A DNA stretch of 15,334 nucleotides. It comes from CAZOKH01 sp964580315. GTDB taxonomy: Bacteria; Chloroflexota; Anaerolineae; Anaerolineales; Anaerolineaceae. The notes under the pieces were generated by a model. That model worked only from the letters and a program-made list of their open reading frames with translations, searched no databases and was not told the DNA's origin. Below, in pieces: positions 5,255 to 13,303 of the stretch. Numbering within the stretch: position 1 is the stretch's first letter; the number at the start of each line of letters is the position of its first letter. A program made the translations under genes and the position numbers. The stretch covers positions 1 to 15,334 of the forward strand of contig CAZOKH010000085.1 in the NCBI GenBank assembly GCA_964580315.1, in the 5' to 3' direction.

Positions 5255-7690
5255 ATGGAAACACCGTACATTTTGGAAATGCGTCAAGTTGATAAGAGTT
5301 TTCCCGGTGTCCATGCATTAGATCATGTGGATTTCTTTCTAAAACCCGGTGAAGTTCATGCCCTGGCGGGAGAAAACGGGGCTGGTAAATCTACATTAAT
5401 GAAAATCCTATCAGGCAGCTACCAGCTTGATAGCGGCAAAATTATTTTAAAAGGAAAACAAATTCATTTTACAAATTCCAGACAGGCGCGCGAATCAGGC
5501 ATCAGCATTATTCATCAAGAATTGAATCTGGTGCCGCAAATGAATGCCGCCCAGAATATCTTCCTGGGAATGGATGAAGAAACAGCCAGGTTGGGAATCA
5601 TTACCAAACGCGAACGCACACGGCGAGCAAAAGAAATTTTGCAGAGTATTAATGTTTCGGTAAATTTGAATACACCGGTTGCCAATTTAAGCGTTGCTCA
5701 CCAGCAAATGATCGAAATTGCTAAAGCACTCACCACTGAAGCAGAAATTTTGGTGATGGATGAGCCAACTTCATCACTCACAGACCGTGAAATCCACACG
5801 TTGTATGACGTGATCAATTCGCTGAAACAGCGCGGGGTAGCCATTATTTATATTTCGCACCGTCTGGATGAAATATTCCATCTCGCAGATAATGTAACCG
5901 TTCTGCGTGATGGCAGAAATGTGGATACGGTCAAAACCAGCGATCTGACAGTCGATCAACTGGTATGTATGATGGTGGGGCGGGAATTAAAGCGCTTCTT
6001 CCATCGTGAACGACCGGGATCAGCGGAATGGAGCGGTCAACTTGCTAAACAACTGGCAAGCAGTCTGCTTAAAGAATTCCCCGACATCAAAGGTATCTAT
6101 GCAGCCAATGACACCATGGCATTGGGTGTTTTGGAAGCCCTGGATGAAGCGGGGAAAAGCAGGGATGTCGCCGTGATTGGCACGGATGGTACAAGTGTTG
6201 CCGTTGAATCCGTTCAAGCAGGAAAACTGAAAGCCACCATTGGCGTATTTCCTTATGACTACGGCTGGGCAGCCGTGGAACTGGCGATTCGGGCATTGGA
6301 AGGTCAAAAATTGCCTGCACGCATTGATTGGCCTCACACACTGCTGACCACAAAAAATATTCCTACATTTTTCCCCAATTGCTGCGTGCAAACTGCTCGC
6401 GGAAAAATCGAATTTGGCCCATTCCAGGACAATCTTGGAGTTATGCCCACGCTATTTAAGCCCTACACGATCGGTGTTGTGCTTAAAACATATCGCAACA
6501 AACACTGGAAAGAAATGGGTGATGGTTACCTCGCTGCCGCAGAGCATTACGGAGTTAAAGTGAAAGTCATTAGTGCAGATTCCGAAGCTGATCTGGAGCA
6601 GCAGCTTACCCTTACCGAAGCTTTACTGGAAGAGGGTGTTGACGCGCTGTGTGTGTCACCTTTGACCAGCGATAATCTGACTTCAGCTTTGCTTAAGGCA
6701 TTCGAAAGCCATATTCCCATAATTGTAGTGGACGATGCCCAGGTAGCTGAAGTGCCGGTCACCACGTTTGTAACCACCGATCAACGTGCAGTTGGTGCAC
6801 TGGCAGCCCATTATCTGATCGATCAGAACCTGACACCGGGAAGCAAGGTTGCTTTTGTAGAAGGAAAAGCCGGATCGTATGCTTCTCATATGCGGAAACT
6901 GGGTTTCATTGAAACAGTTCAGGTTTCTGACCTGCAACTGGTTGCTGATCAAAAAATCGCCCTGGAAGTCCGCAATCTAACCACCAAGAATAAGAAAGCC
7001 CGGAATATTAATTTCAGCGCCCGATGGGGTGAAATCTTTGGTATATCGGGACTGGTTGGCGCCGGGCGCACCGAACTGGTGCGGGCAATTTTTGGCGTTG
7101 ATCCGATGGAAACCGGAGAAGTTTTTATCGATGGGAAACAGGTTCACATTAAGGGGCCGAAAGATGCGATTCATCTGGGAATGGGTTTTCTTACCGAAGA
7201 TCGCAAACGGCAGGGATTGGTGCTTGGGATGCCGGTGAATCGAAACATAACCCTGACTATTCTGGATCATATCTGCAAACTGGGTGTCATTCAGAAGCAT
7301 CAGCGCACACAAATTGCCGGTGATTATGTTGACCGGTTGTCTATTAAAACTCCTTCGCAAAACCAAGTGGTCAAGTTCCTCAGCGGTGGCAACCAGCAAA
7401 AAGTGGTGCTGGCAAAATGGCTTGCCACGCAGGCGCGAATTCTCATTTTTGATGAGCCTACACGTGGTATTGATGTGGGCGCCAAGATGGAAGTGCGCGA
7501 GTTAATGAACGAATTGGTGCAGCAAGGAGTATGCATTATCCTGATCTCCTCTGAACTTCCCGAACTGTTAGGGATGTGCGACCGGATTATGGTGATGCAT
7601 GAAGGAAGTGCGATGGGTGAATTCGATCCCCTGACCACCACTGAAGAAGAGATTCTGCATCATGCTTCAGGGCTTTCGAAGAATTGTTAA
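5255..7690 (+). CDS. RbsA/AlsA-type sugar ABC ATPase with an inserted, circularly permuted sugar-binding-protein domain
   Basis: 811 residues, against about 500 for the family. Domain 1 (1-252) has Walker A 'GENGAGKST' (39-47), Q-loop 'IIHQELNL', signature 'LSVAHQQ', Walker B 'ILVMDEPTSSLT' and 'YISHR'. Residues 253-374 match the C-terminal part of an RbsB-type binding protein ('GIYAANDTMALGV', 'VIGTDG', 'GKLKATIGVFPY', 'IRALEGQ'). After a linker (375-402), residues 403-566 match the N-terminal part ('YTIGVVLKTYRNKHWKEM', 'DSEADLEQQL', 'VDALCVSPL', 'PIIVVDDAQV', and 'EGKAGSYASHMRKLGF'). Domain 2 (567-811) has the degenerate Walker A usual in RbsA ('GLVGAGRTEL'), signature 'LSGGNQQKV' and 'ILIFDEPTRGIDVG'. 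There is no frameshift. The insert sits exactly in the linker between the two ATPase domains. Apart from it, the protein should energise the adjacent permease. Misassembly cannot be excluded from the sequence alone. Confidence 0.85.
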   Translation: METPYILEMRQVDKSFPGVHALDHVDFFLKPGEVHALAGENGAGKSTLMKILSGSYQLDSGKIILKGKQIHFTNSRQARESGISIIHQELNLVPQMNAAQNIFLGMDEETARLGIITKRERTRRAKEILQSINVSVNLNTPVANLSVAHQQMIEIAKALTTEAEILVMDEPTSSLTDREIHTLYDVINSLKQRGVAIIYISHRLDEIFHLADNVTVLRDGRNVDTVKTSDLTVDQLVCMMVGRELKRFFHRERPGSAEWSGQLAKQLASSLLKEFPDIKGIYAANDTMALGVLEALDEAGKSRDVAVIGTDGTSVAVESVQAGKLKATIGVFPYDYGWAAVELAIRALEGQKLPARIDWPHTLLTTKNIPTFFPNCCVQTARGKIEFGPFQDNLGVMPTLFKPYTIGVVLKTYRNKHWKEMGDGYLAAAEHYGVKVKVISADSEADLEQQLTLTEALLEEGVDALCVSPLTSDNLTSALLKAFESHIPIIVVDDAQVAEVPVTTFVTTDQRAVGALAAHYLIDQNLTPGSKVAFVEGKAGSYASHMRKLGFIETVQVSDLQLVADQKIALEVRNLTTKNKKARNINFSARWGEIFGISGLVGAGRTELVRAIFGVDPMETGEVFIDGKQVHIKGPKDAIHLGMGFLTEDRKRQGLVLGMPVNRNITLTILDHICKLGVIQKHQRTQIAGDYVDRLSIKTPSQNQVVKFLSGGNQQKVVLAKWLATQARILIFDEPTRGIDVGAKMEVRELMNELVQQGVCIILISSELPELLGMCDRIMVMHEGSAMGEFDPLTTTEEEILHHASGLSKNC

Positions 7691-7715
7691 TAATCACAAC
7701 CGGAGGAGATGTATC

Positions 7716-8714
7716 ATGACCGTTGAAACTGAGTGCAAGCCAGAAGAATTAAAACCGAAAGAAGAATCAACCGCAAAAAAAGGAATGGATCTGGGGTTTG
7801 TCTGGCAATTTGGCGTTCTGGCTGCGTTAATTGCCTTGATTATTGTATTTACAATCCTTGAACCGCGCTTTATTGCATCGCGTAACATTGTCAATATTTT
7901 AATCCAATCTGCCACCAATGCAGTCCTTGCCATTGGTTTAACCTTTGTAATTGCATCTGGCGGCATCGATATTTCAGTGGGTTCGGTGTTGGCATTTACT
8001 GGCGTTATCATGGCCTCCCTGATGAAGAATGGTGTGCCGGTTCCTGTAGCAATACTGCTTGGATTAGGCATAGGGGCGCTGTGCGGCTTAACACTGGGAT
8101 TCATGGTGGCAAAAATGCACATTCCCCCCATGATTGCCACCCTGGGCGGTTCAAGCATCTATCGTGGTCTCGCATTACTTTATACCGAGGGTAAACCGGT
8201 GATTGGCACCCCGGATGCATTTCGCTCATTTGGCGCAGGAACCTGGCTTGGTATGCCCAGTCCATGGATTTTAGCGTTGATTAGCGCTGTAATAGCCTAT
8301 TTTGTCATCAATAACACCAAATTCGGAGAATCCGTCATCGCAATTGGCGGCAATGAAGAAGCCGCGCATCTTTCAGGCTTAAATGTAGCGCGTAACAAAA
8401 TGATAATTTATGCCATTTGCGGCATGATGGGTGCGCTGGCAGGAATTATTACAACGGCGCGCCTGGGTTCTGCTGAACCGATTGCTGGTTCTGGAATGGA
8501 AATGAATGCCATCGCCGCAGTTGTTATGGGTGGCTCTAGCCTGTTAGGTGGACAGGGAAAAATTGTAGGGACCATTATTGGATCATTGATCATTGGCACG
8601 CTACGTAATGGGCTCACTATTCTCAATGTACCTACCTTTACACAACAAGTAGCGGTAGGTCTGGTGGTTGTGATGGCTGTGTTCTTTGATCAACTTGCCA
8701 AGAGACGTGCTTAG
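7716..8714 (+). CDS. RbsC/AlsC-type sugar ABC transporter permease
   Basis: 332 residues. The start at 7716 is fixed by GGAGGAG a few bases upstream and lies 25 bases past the ATPase stop; an ATG at 7662 inside the ATPase gene lacks such a site. A charged 40-residue N-terminal tail precedes about eight to ten hydrophobic segments. Family marks are 'GLTFVIASGGIDISVGSV' (periplasmic-side signature of the RbsC family), 'GGNEEAAHLSGLNVARNK' (the cytoplasmic loop that docks on the ATPase) and 'AVVMGGSSLLGGQGKIVGT'. It forms the membrane channel for a monosaccharide together with the ATPase and the binding protein. Length and motifs are normal, with no insertion to match the odd ATPase. Confidence 0.92.
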   Translation: MTVETECKPEELKPKEESTAKKGMDLGFVWQFGVLAALIALIIVFTILEPRFIASRNIVNILIQSATNAVLAIGLTFVIASGGIDISVGSVLAFTGVIMASLMKNGVPVPVAILLGLGIGALCGLTLGFMVAKMHIPPMIATLGGSSIYRGLALLYTEGKPVIGTPDAFRSFGAGTWLGMPSPWILALISAVIAYFVINNTKFGESVIAIGGNEEAAHLSGLNVARNKMIIYAICGMMGALAGIITTARLGSAEPIAGSGMEMNAIAAVVMGGSSLLGGQGKIVGTIIGSLIIGTLRNGLTILNVPTFTQQVAVGLVVVMAVFFDQLAKRRA

Positions 8715-8791
8715 TCCAACATGAAATAAATTCCCAAGTTCTCAAAAAATATTTCGGAGATTATTGTTTATTCAAAAAAGGAACTCTTTAC

Positions 8792-8803
8792 AAGGAGGTG
8801 ATT
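8792..8803 (+). other. Strong Shine-Dalgarno sequence without a proper gene
   Basis: AAGGAGGTGATT is a near full-length match to the 16S anti-Shine-Dalgarno, yet no ATG, GTG or TTG at normal spacing opens a frame longer than about 18 codons. The rest of 8715-8908 has no gene. It may be a ribosome standby site, a leader peptide start, or a relic. Confidence 0.35.
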
Positions 8804-8865
8804 ATTATCAGGTGGTTGATTTGAAAAATGTTGATCATCCGTCATTCCCTAAAGCTTATCAATTA

Positions 8866-8884
8866 CTATGAAAAATTTTCATAG
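8866..8884. promoter_or_regulatory. Perfect 19-base inverted repeat before the binding-protein gene
   Basis: CTATGAAAAATTTTCATAG: nine-base arms around one central A, ending just before a purine-rich tract with three overlapping Shine-Dalgarno-like motifs. It may be an operator or an mRNA 5' hairpin that protects this usually abundant message. It does not match the palindrome at 3930. Confidence 0.45.
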
Positions 8885-8908
8885 GAGAAGGAGATAAAGG
8901 AGACTAAT

Positions 8909-10248
8909 ATGAAGAAGCAATTTCGTAACATTACGATCTTAATGCTTGTGCTTGTTATGGCATTGTTGAGCGTTCGTTGCACTGCAGCACCGGCTCCAAC
9001 AGCGGCGCCTGCCGAAGAGAAACCGGCAGCAGAAGCGCAACAGCCAGCCGGCGATGTAAAAGACGTCATGACGCTGGATGAACTGGAAGCACTGTACGGA
9101 CCTGTACCCAANNNNNNNNNNNNNNNNNNNNNNNNNNNNNNNNNNNNNNNNNNNNNNNNNNNNNNNNNNNNNNNNNNNNNNNNNNNNNNNNNNNNNNNNN
9201 NNNNNNNNNNNAAGGTCAGGCTATGCCTAAAGAAGTGAAAGCTCCCATGGAGCTGATTAACGCCGACAATATCGAAAAATACTATCCATCCGATGGCGCT
9301 GCAGCGGAAGAAGCAAAACCAGCTGCTGAATTAAAAGACGTCATGACGCTGGATGAACTGGAAGCACTGTACGGACCTGTACCCAAGCCATCGAAAGAAT
9401 ATACCATCGGTGGTATTGTGAAGACAGAAGTAAACGAGCACTGGCAGGAAGTTAAAAAAGGCTACCTAGATGCAGCTGCTGAATTTGGCGTGAAGGTCGA
9501 AGTGGTGGGCGCCGATTCGGAAGCCGATCTGCAACAACAGCTTGACTTTGCCGAGACCATGATCGGCAAAGGTGTGGATGCCTTGAGTGTATCACCGCTG
9601 AGTGTAACCAATCTGAATCCCGCATTGGAAAAAGCTGCAGCCGATGGAATACCGATTGTCAACGTGGACGACGCACGCATCACCGATGTGCCGACGATCT
9701 TCTTGGGCGCCGATCATCGCGAAATGGGTGTGCTGGCTGCCCAGTACATGATCGACCGTCTGCCGGAAGGCAGTGAAGTTGCCATGGTCGAAGGACAGGC
9801 TGGATCGAATGCGGCCATCATGCGGAAAGACGGATTTGAAACAACGATCAAAGCCTCGACCTTGAAGCTGGTAGCCAGCCAACCTGGTGACTGGGATCGT
9901 GTGAAGGCGTTGGATGCAGCCACCAACATCATGCAGACCAACCCCGATGTTAAAGGCATTTATGCCGCCAATGACACCATGGCGCTGGGCGTGATCGAAG
10001 CGCTAGGTGGTTCGTCAGTAGAAGCCGGGATCATCGTAGTGGGCACCGACGCCGTGCCAGAGGCGATCGAAGATGTGCGTATTGGTAAACTGGATGCGAC
10101 CATTGCAGCGTTCCCCTATCAATTAGGGTACAACGGACTGGCACTGGCGTTGCGCGCGTTGGAAGGTCAGGCTATGCCTAAAGAAGTGAAAGCTCCCATG
10201 GAGCTGATTAACGCCGATAACATCGAAGAATTTTACCCATCCAAGTAA
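8909..10248 (+). CDS. Exported sugar-binding protein with tandem RbsB-type modules, interrupted by an assembly gap
   Basis: Translation starts at 8909 behind AAAGGAG. A signal segment (1-24) is followed by an Ala/Pro/Glu linker. The reading frame goes on with 'KDVMTLDELEALYGPVPK' and hits the N gap. After the gap the sequence reads 'EGQAMPKEVKAPMELINADN', the C-terminal end of a first module. Then come a linker, a second 'KDVMTLDELEALYGPVPK' and a full RbsB-type module of about 285 residues with 'EHWQEV', 'VDALSVSPL', 'IVNVDDARI', 'GQAGSNAAIMRKDGF', 'QPGDWDR' and 'IYAANDTMALGV'. Copy-to-copy alignment predicts 776 missing bases, a period of 951 bases (317 codons) and a protein of about 671 residues. 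That gap length restores the frame; 100 does not. The Cys at 24 has Arg before it, unlike a normal lipobox, so lipid anchoring is uncertain. It delivers a monosaccharide to the permease. Confidence 0.85.
9057..9386 (+). repeat. Exact 55-base direct repeat marking tandem modules
   Basis: Positions 9057-9111 and 9332-9386 are identical over 55 bases; they encode the 'DVMTLDELEALYGPVP' segment that opens each module. The first copy runs straight into the gap. Confidence 0.9.
9112..9211. other. Assembly gap of 100 N
   Basis: Exactly 100 N, a usual filler for unknown length. The left flank equals the sequence ending at 9386 and the right flank equals the sequence starting at 10163, so one more module (776 bases, or 776 plus multiples of about 951) is missing. 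The frame in the deposited sequence is false across this gap. Confidence 0.9.
9212..10242 (+). repeat. Direct repeat of module C-terminal ends
   Basis: The stretch from 9212 to about 9291 matches 10163 to about 10242: the first 50 or so bases are identical, then a few substitutions change 'EKYYPSD' to 'EEFYPSK'. These differences show that the two copies are distinct and not one copy assembled twice. Confidence 0.85.
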
Positions 10249-10265
10249 ATTATAAAGCAGGCAAG

Positions 10266-10290
10266 CCGGGGAGGCATCATGCCTCCCCGG
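10266..10290 (+). terminator. Stable hairpin after the binding-protein gene
   Basis: Perfect 11-bp arms CCGGGGAGGCA (10266-10276) and TGCCTCCCCGG (10280-10290) with loop TCA. A run of A, then five T, follows, so it is not an ideal terminator. It may stop part of the transcripts and shield the upstream mRNA end, as is common behind binding-protein genes. Confidence 0.6.
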
Positions 10291-10371
10291 AAAAAAGATT
10301 TTTGATGGTACAACAATTGCTATAGGTATCAAGAAAGACTGTAAAGTAGATTTATTCACACTGGTATTATT

Positions 10372-10401
10372 TTGTTCTTATTCTTAAAACAAATATATAA
10401 T
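10372..10401 (+). promoter_or_regulatory. Possible promoter of the kinase-epimerase-radical enzyme genes
   Basis: TTGTTC (10372-10377), an 18-base spacer and a perfect TATAAT (10396-10401), 29 bases before the kinase start codon. Its place between a hairpin and a new gene set supports a second transcription unit. Confidence 0.5.
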
Positions 10402-10430
10402 TTTTTTGCCCCCGAAGAGAATGGGAGAAC

Positions 10431-11537
10431 ATGACCATGCGTAGTGCATTTACCCATGTAAATGAAGTGAAACAAAACCTGATTACTAAGTTGAAAACTG
10501 CCCGAGATGAGCAGCAGTTGAAGCATCTGTCAGTGGTATTGATGAATGATTTTTCACTGGACCGGCTGGTACATATTCCAGAGCTGGACCATTTTTTAAA
10601 CACCACCAGAGAGGTTTATGACCGCAAAGGCGGTATTTATGCCCGCAGCACACAAACCAACCAGCAGGGTGGTTGTGCAGCAAATTGCGCCACAACATTG
10701 GGCAAGCTAGGCGTAAAAACCTATTTCATCGGTCGTACAGATGGTTTGGGGAAGGCGTTGTTGGGATATTATCTCGGTGACCAGGCAGGCGTGGACATTA
10801 GTCATGTGAAACTGGGCGGTCGCCTGGCAACTATGACCGCACTTGAAGTAGGATCTGAGAAAATCAATATCATGATCAACGACCTGGATTCTTTTTCTCC
10901 ATTTGGCTTTGAAGATTTGGAAAAAGAGGATTTTGAGATTATTGATCGCGCCAGTTTGGTGGGAGTTTTTGACTGGTGTTTGAACCGCAAAGGGACCAAC
11001 CTTGCCAGCGGCATGTTTGAATATGCCTGGAAGAAAGGTCTCATTACTTACTTCGATACGTCCGACCCTGCTCCACGAAAAGAAGAAATACCCGATCTGT
11101 TCTCTCACGCCCTGACACACCCAGGATTAACCTACTTGAGTTTAAATGAAAATGAATTACATCAATATGCTGACCGCAAGATGGTACCTGAGACTCGCTG
11201 GGATGAAATTCAAATTGCTGCCGAGTCATTAAAAAGTAAAATACACGCCGAATTGCAAGTTCACACGGCATTATTCTCAGCCGCAGTAAACGACAAATCA
11301 GCGCATGTCATGCCCACTTACAACGTCTCCCCGCTGCGTACTACTGGCGCTGGAGATAATTGGAACGCGGGCGACATTCTGGGTATTTTATTGAAGATGG
11401 AACCTGAAGAGCGGATTCTGCTGGCAAATTCGACGGCTGCTTATTACATAACGGCTGAAAACGCCCTGCGTCCTTCGTTGGATGATTTGATTGTATTTTT
11501 GGAAAATTCTACCAGTCAGTTGCATACCATTCTTTAG
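10431..11537 (+). CDS. PfkB-family carbohydrate kinase
   Basis: 368 residues, a little longer than typical ribokinases because of a helical N-terminal extension of about 30 residues. The two PfkB signatures are present: 'GGCAANCATTLGKLGV' (from residue 80), where the sugar is bound, and 'TTGAGDNWNAGDILG' (from 304), with the anion hole and the catalytic base Asp309. ATP-dependent phosphorylation of a sugar or sugar phosphate hydroxyl is expected. The start has GGGAGA upstream; a second ATG two codons later is also possible. The gene opens the catabolic half of the locus, behind a likely promoter. The exact substrate cannot be told; ribokinase-, 2-keto-sugar- or 6-phosphofructokinase-like roles are all open. 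Confidence 0.85.
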   Translation: MTMRSAFTHVNEVKQNLITKLKTARDEQQLKHLSVVLMNDFSLDRLVHIPELDHFLNTTREVYDRKGGIYARSTQTNQQGGCAANCATTLGKLGVKTYFIGRTDGLGKALLGYYLGDQAGVDISHVKLGGRLATMTALEVGSEKINIMINDLDSFSPFGFEDLEKEDFEIIDRASLVGVFDWCLNRKGTNLASGMFEYAWKKGLITYFDTSDPAPRKEEIPDLFSHALTHPGLTYLSLNENELHQYADRKMVPETRWDEIQIAAESLKSKIHAELQVHTALFSAAVNDKSAHVMPTYNVSPLRTTGAGDNWNAGDILGILLKMEPEERILLANSTAAYYITAENALRPSLDDLIVFLENSTSQLHTIL

Positions 11538-11584
11538 TTTGAAATTGGGTTGCCAAGTATAGAACGATTATAGGTATTGTTGAG

Positions 11585-12280
11585 ATGATGAATTATCAAA
11601 TAGCTGCTTCCATGTCTTGTGCTAATCCCATTTGCATTCGGCAAGATTTCGACCGGCTGGAGCAATCCGTTGTGGGGGCATACCATTTTGACCTGTGCGA
11701 CGGTTTGTTTGCCCCCACCTTTTTACTGAATACAGCCGTAATCAGGGCGCTACGTCCGTTGAGCGGCAAACGTTTTGATGTCCACCTGTACTGCGAATAC
11801 CCCTCGCACTATCTCGAAGAATTAAAGAAGAGCGGGGCAGATATTGTGGTGGTACATGTTGAGTCGAGTGGCGACAATTATCTGGATGTGATTCGCCAGA
11901 TTCGCCAGATGGGCATGCAGGCGGGTGTGGGCATTTTACCTACATCGCCACTGCCAGAGGATATAGACGAATCATTGGAATTGGTATCGCTGGTGGTAAC
12001 TAACACTGTTGGACCCGCCTACGCCGGGCAGCCTTTCAATCCGAAAGGTTTGCGCAACATGAAAGACATCCGCGAAAAATTGAATGCACGTGGTTTGCAA
12101 ACTGAAATTGCCGCCGACGGCTCCGTCTCAGCACTACGTCTACCTGCATTTTTGGAAGCAGGCTGTAACCATTTTATTTGCGGAACATCCAGCATTTTTA
12201 AACCCGGACTGGATCTGGTGGATGGCGCCGCACAATTCAAAGAGGCATTAGAATTGGCATTGGCTGGGCAGAAACCGTAA
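11585..12280 (+). CDS. Ribulose-phosphate/allulose-6-phosphate 3-epimerase family protein
   Basis: 231 residues, the normal length of this TIM-barrel family. Metal and catalytic residues are in place: Ser9, His34 and Asp36 in 'YHFDLCDGLFAPT', His67 in 'FDVHLYCEYP' and Asp178 in 'AADGS'. Three details resemble E. coli AlsE (D-allulose-6-phosphate 3-epimerase) more than Rpe: 'AGQPF' in the flexible loop (Rpe has GGQ-F), 'DGS' in place of DGG, and 'GTSSIF' in the phosphate site. The loop reads 'TVGPAYAGQPF', though, not the 'TVDPGFAGQPF' of AlsE, so the substrate may differ. It is 47 bases behind the PfkB kinase and 18 before the ROK kinase. The ribosome binding site is weak, and the start could be either of two adjacent ATG codons. 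Confidence 0.85.
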   Translation: MMNYQIAASMSCANPICIRQDFDRLEQSVVGAYHFDLCDGLFAPTFLLNTAVIRALRPLSGKRFDVHLYCEYPSHYLEELKKSGADIVVVHVESSGDNYLDVIRQIRQMGMQAGVGILPTSPLPEDIDESLELVSLVVTNTVGPAYAGQPFNPKGLRNMKDIREKLNARGLQTEIAADGSVSALRLPAFLEAGCNHFICGTSSIFKPGLDLVDGAAQFKEALELALAGQKP

Positions 12281-12298
12281 GCGGAGGATGATAAGACA

Positions 12299-13303
12299 AT
12301 GAGACCTTATGCAGTAGGAATTGATGTGGGCGGTAGCAAAATTGCTGCCGGATTGGTAAATCGCGAAGGAAAATTAACTGCATGTTTCACCACTCGGGCA
12401 CACTCTGAGAAAGAGCCGCGCTATGTAATTGACGCTATTGAAGATGCTTATCACTCCGTATTGAAAGAATGCAGCGTGACCCCGGCAGAGATTGAAGGGG
12501 TTTGCCTGGGGTTTGCCGGAACGGTCAACGGTCCGGCGGGTATGATTTTGATCAGCTCCAACCTGCCCGCCTGGCATCAGATGCCGCTGCGTGACACGGT
12601 TGCCGAACGGATTGATATGCCGGTCATTCTGGAAAACGATACCAACCTGTGCGGTCTGGGCGAGTACTATTTCGGCGCTGGGCGCGGCAGTCGCAATATG
12701 TGCTATGTAACCTTTAGCACCGGTTATGGATTGGGAATTATCATCGATGGAAAATTGTATGTGGGTGCCACCGGAACTGCCGGTGAAGTGGCGCACATTG
12801 TGGTTGATGTGGACGGACCACCCTGCACCTGTGGTAAAAATGGATGTCTGATGTCGTATGCCAGCGGGGTGGGCATCTCGCGCATGGCGTATGATGCCAT
12901 TGACGCCGGTCACGAAACGTTGCTACGCACCCACGCCACACCGGACCGAAAACGTATTGGCGGTGAAGCTGTGGCTGAAGCTGCAAATCATGGCGACCAT
13001 GTAGCGCAGGAAATCATTAAAACCGCCGGTTATTATTTTGGGGTAGGATTATCGATCATTGCCCAGATTGTTAACCCTGAACTCATTGTGTACGGTGGTG
13101 GATTGACTCGTCTGGGAGATCAGATTTTGGAACCGGCAATGATCGGTTTGCGCGAGAACATACAACCCGAACTGCTCAACAGCTTCCAGCTTAAACCCTG
13201 GCAACTGGGTGACCAGGTGGGCGTGATCGGCGCCGCTGCACTTGTTTTTGCAGAGAATCAAAAAGGATACAGGAAAGCAAGGAATGCCATTGGATTCAAA
13301 TAG
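12299..13303 (+). CDS. ROK-family sugar kinase
   Basis: 334 residues, preceded by GGAGG. The N-terminal phosphate loop is 'GIDVGGSKIAAGLV' (Asp9). 'ILENDTNL' holds the catalytic Asp114. The ROK signature reads 'GTAGEVAHIVVDVDGPPCTC' and continues 'GKNGCL', giving zinc ligands His and Cys176, Cys178 and Cys183. Usual ROK proteins have E-x-GH at this site; here it is E-V-A-H. There is no N-terminal helix-turn-helix, so it is a kinase, not a ROK repressor. It probably phosphorylates the imported hexose; the E. coli D-allose operon also has a ROK kinase beside its epimerase. Its end overlaps the activase gene by 20 bases. Confidence 0.88.
   Translation: MRPYAVGIDVGGSKIAAGLVNREGKLTACFTTRAHSEKEPRYVIDAIEDAYHSVLKECSVTPAEIEGVCLGFAGTVNGPAGMILISSNLPAWHQMPLRDTVAERIDMPVILENDTNLCGLGEYYFGAGRGSRNMCYVTFSTGYGLGIIIDGKLYVGATGTAGEVAHIVVDVDGPPCTCGKNGCLMSYASGVGISRMAYDAIDAGHETLLRTHATPDRKRIGGEAVAEAANHGDHVAQEIIKTAGYYFGVGLSIIAQIVNPELIVYGGGLTRLGDQILEPAMIGLRENIQPELLNSFQLKPWQLGDQVGVIGAAALVFAENQKGYRKARNAIGFK

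Noticed and set aside
6020..6391. Minus-strand frames of 88 to 140 codons opposite the ATPase gene
   Set aside because: They lie antisense to clear domain-coding sequence, have no ribosome binding sites and no family features.
9112..9238. Frameshift or early stop in the binding-protein gene
   Set aside because: It comes only from the arbitrary 100-N filler; a gap of 776 bases restores one frame.
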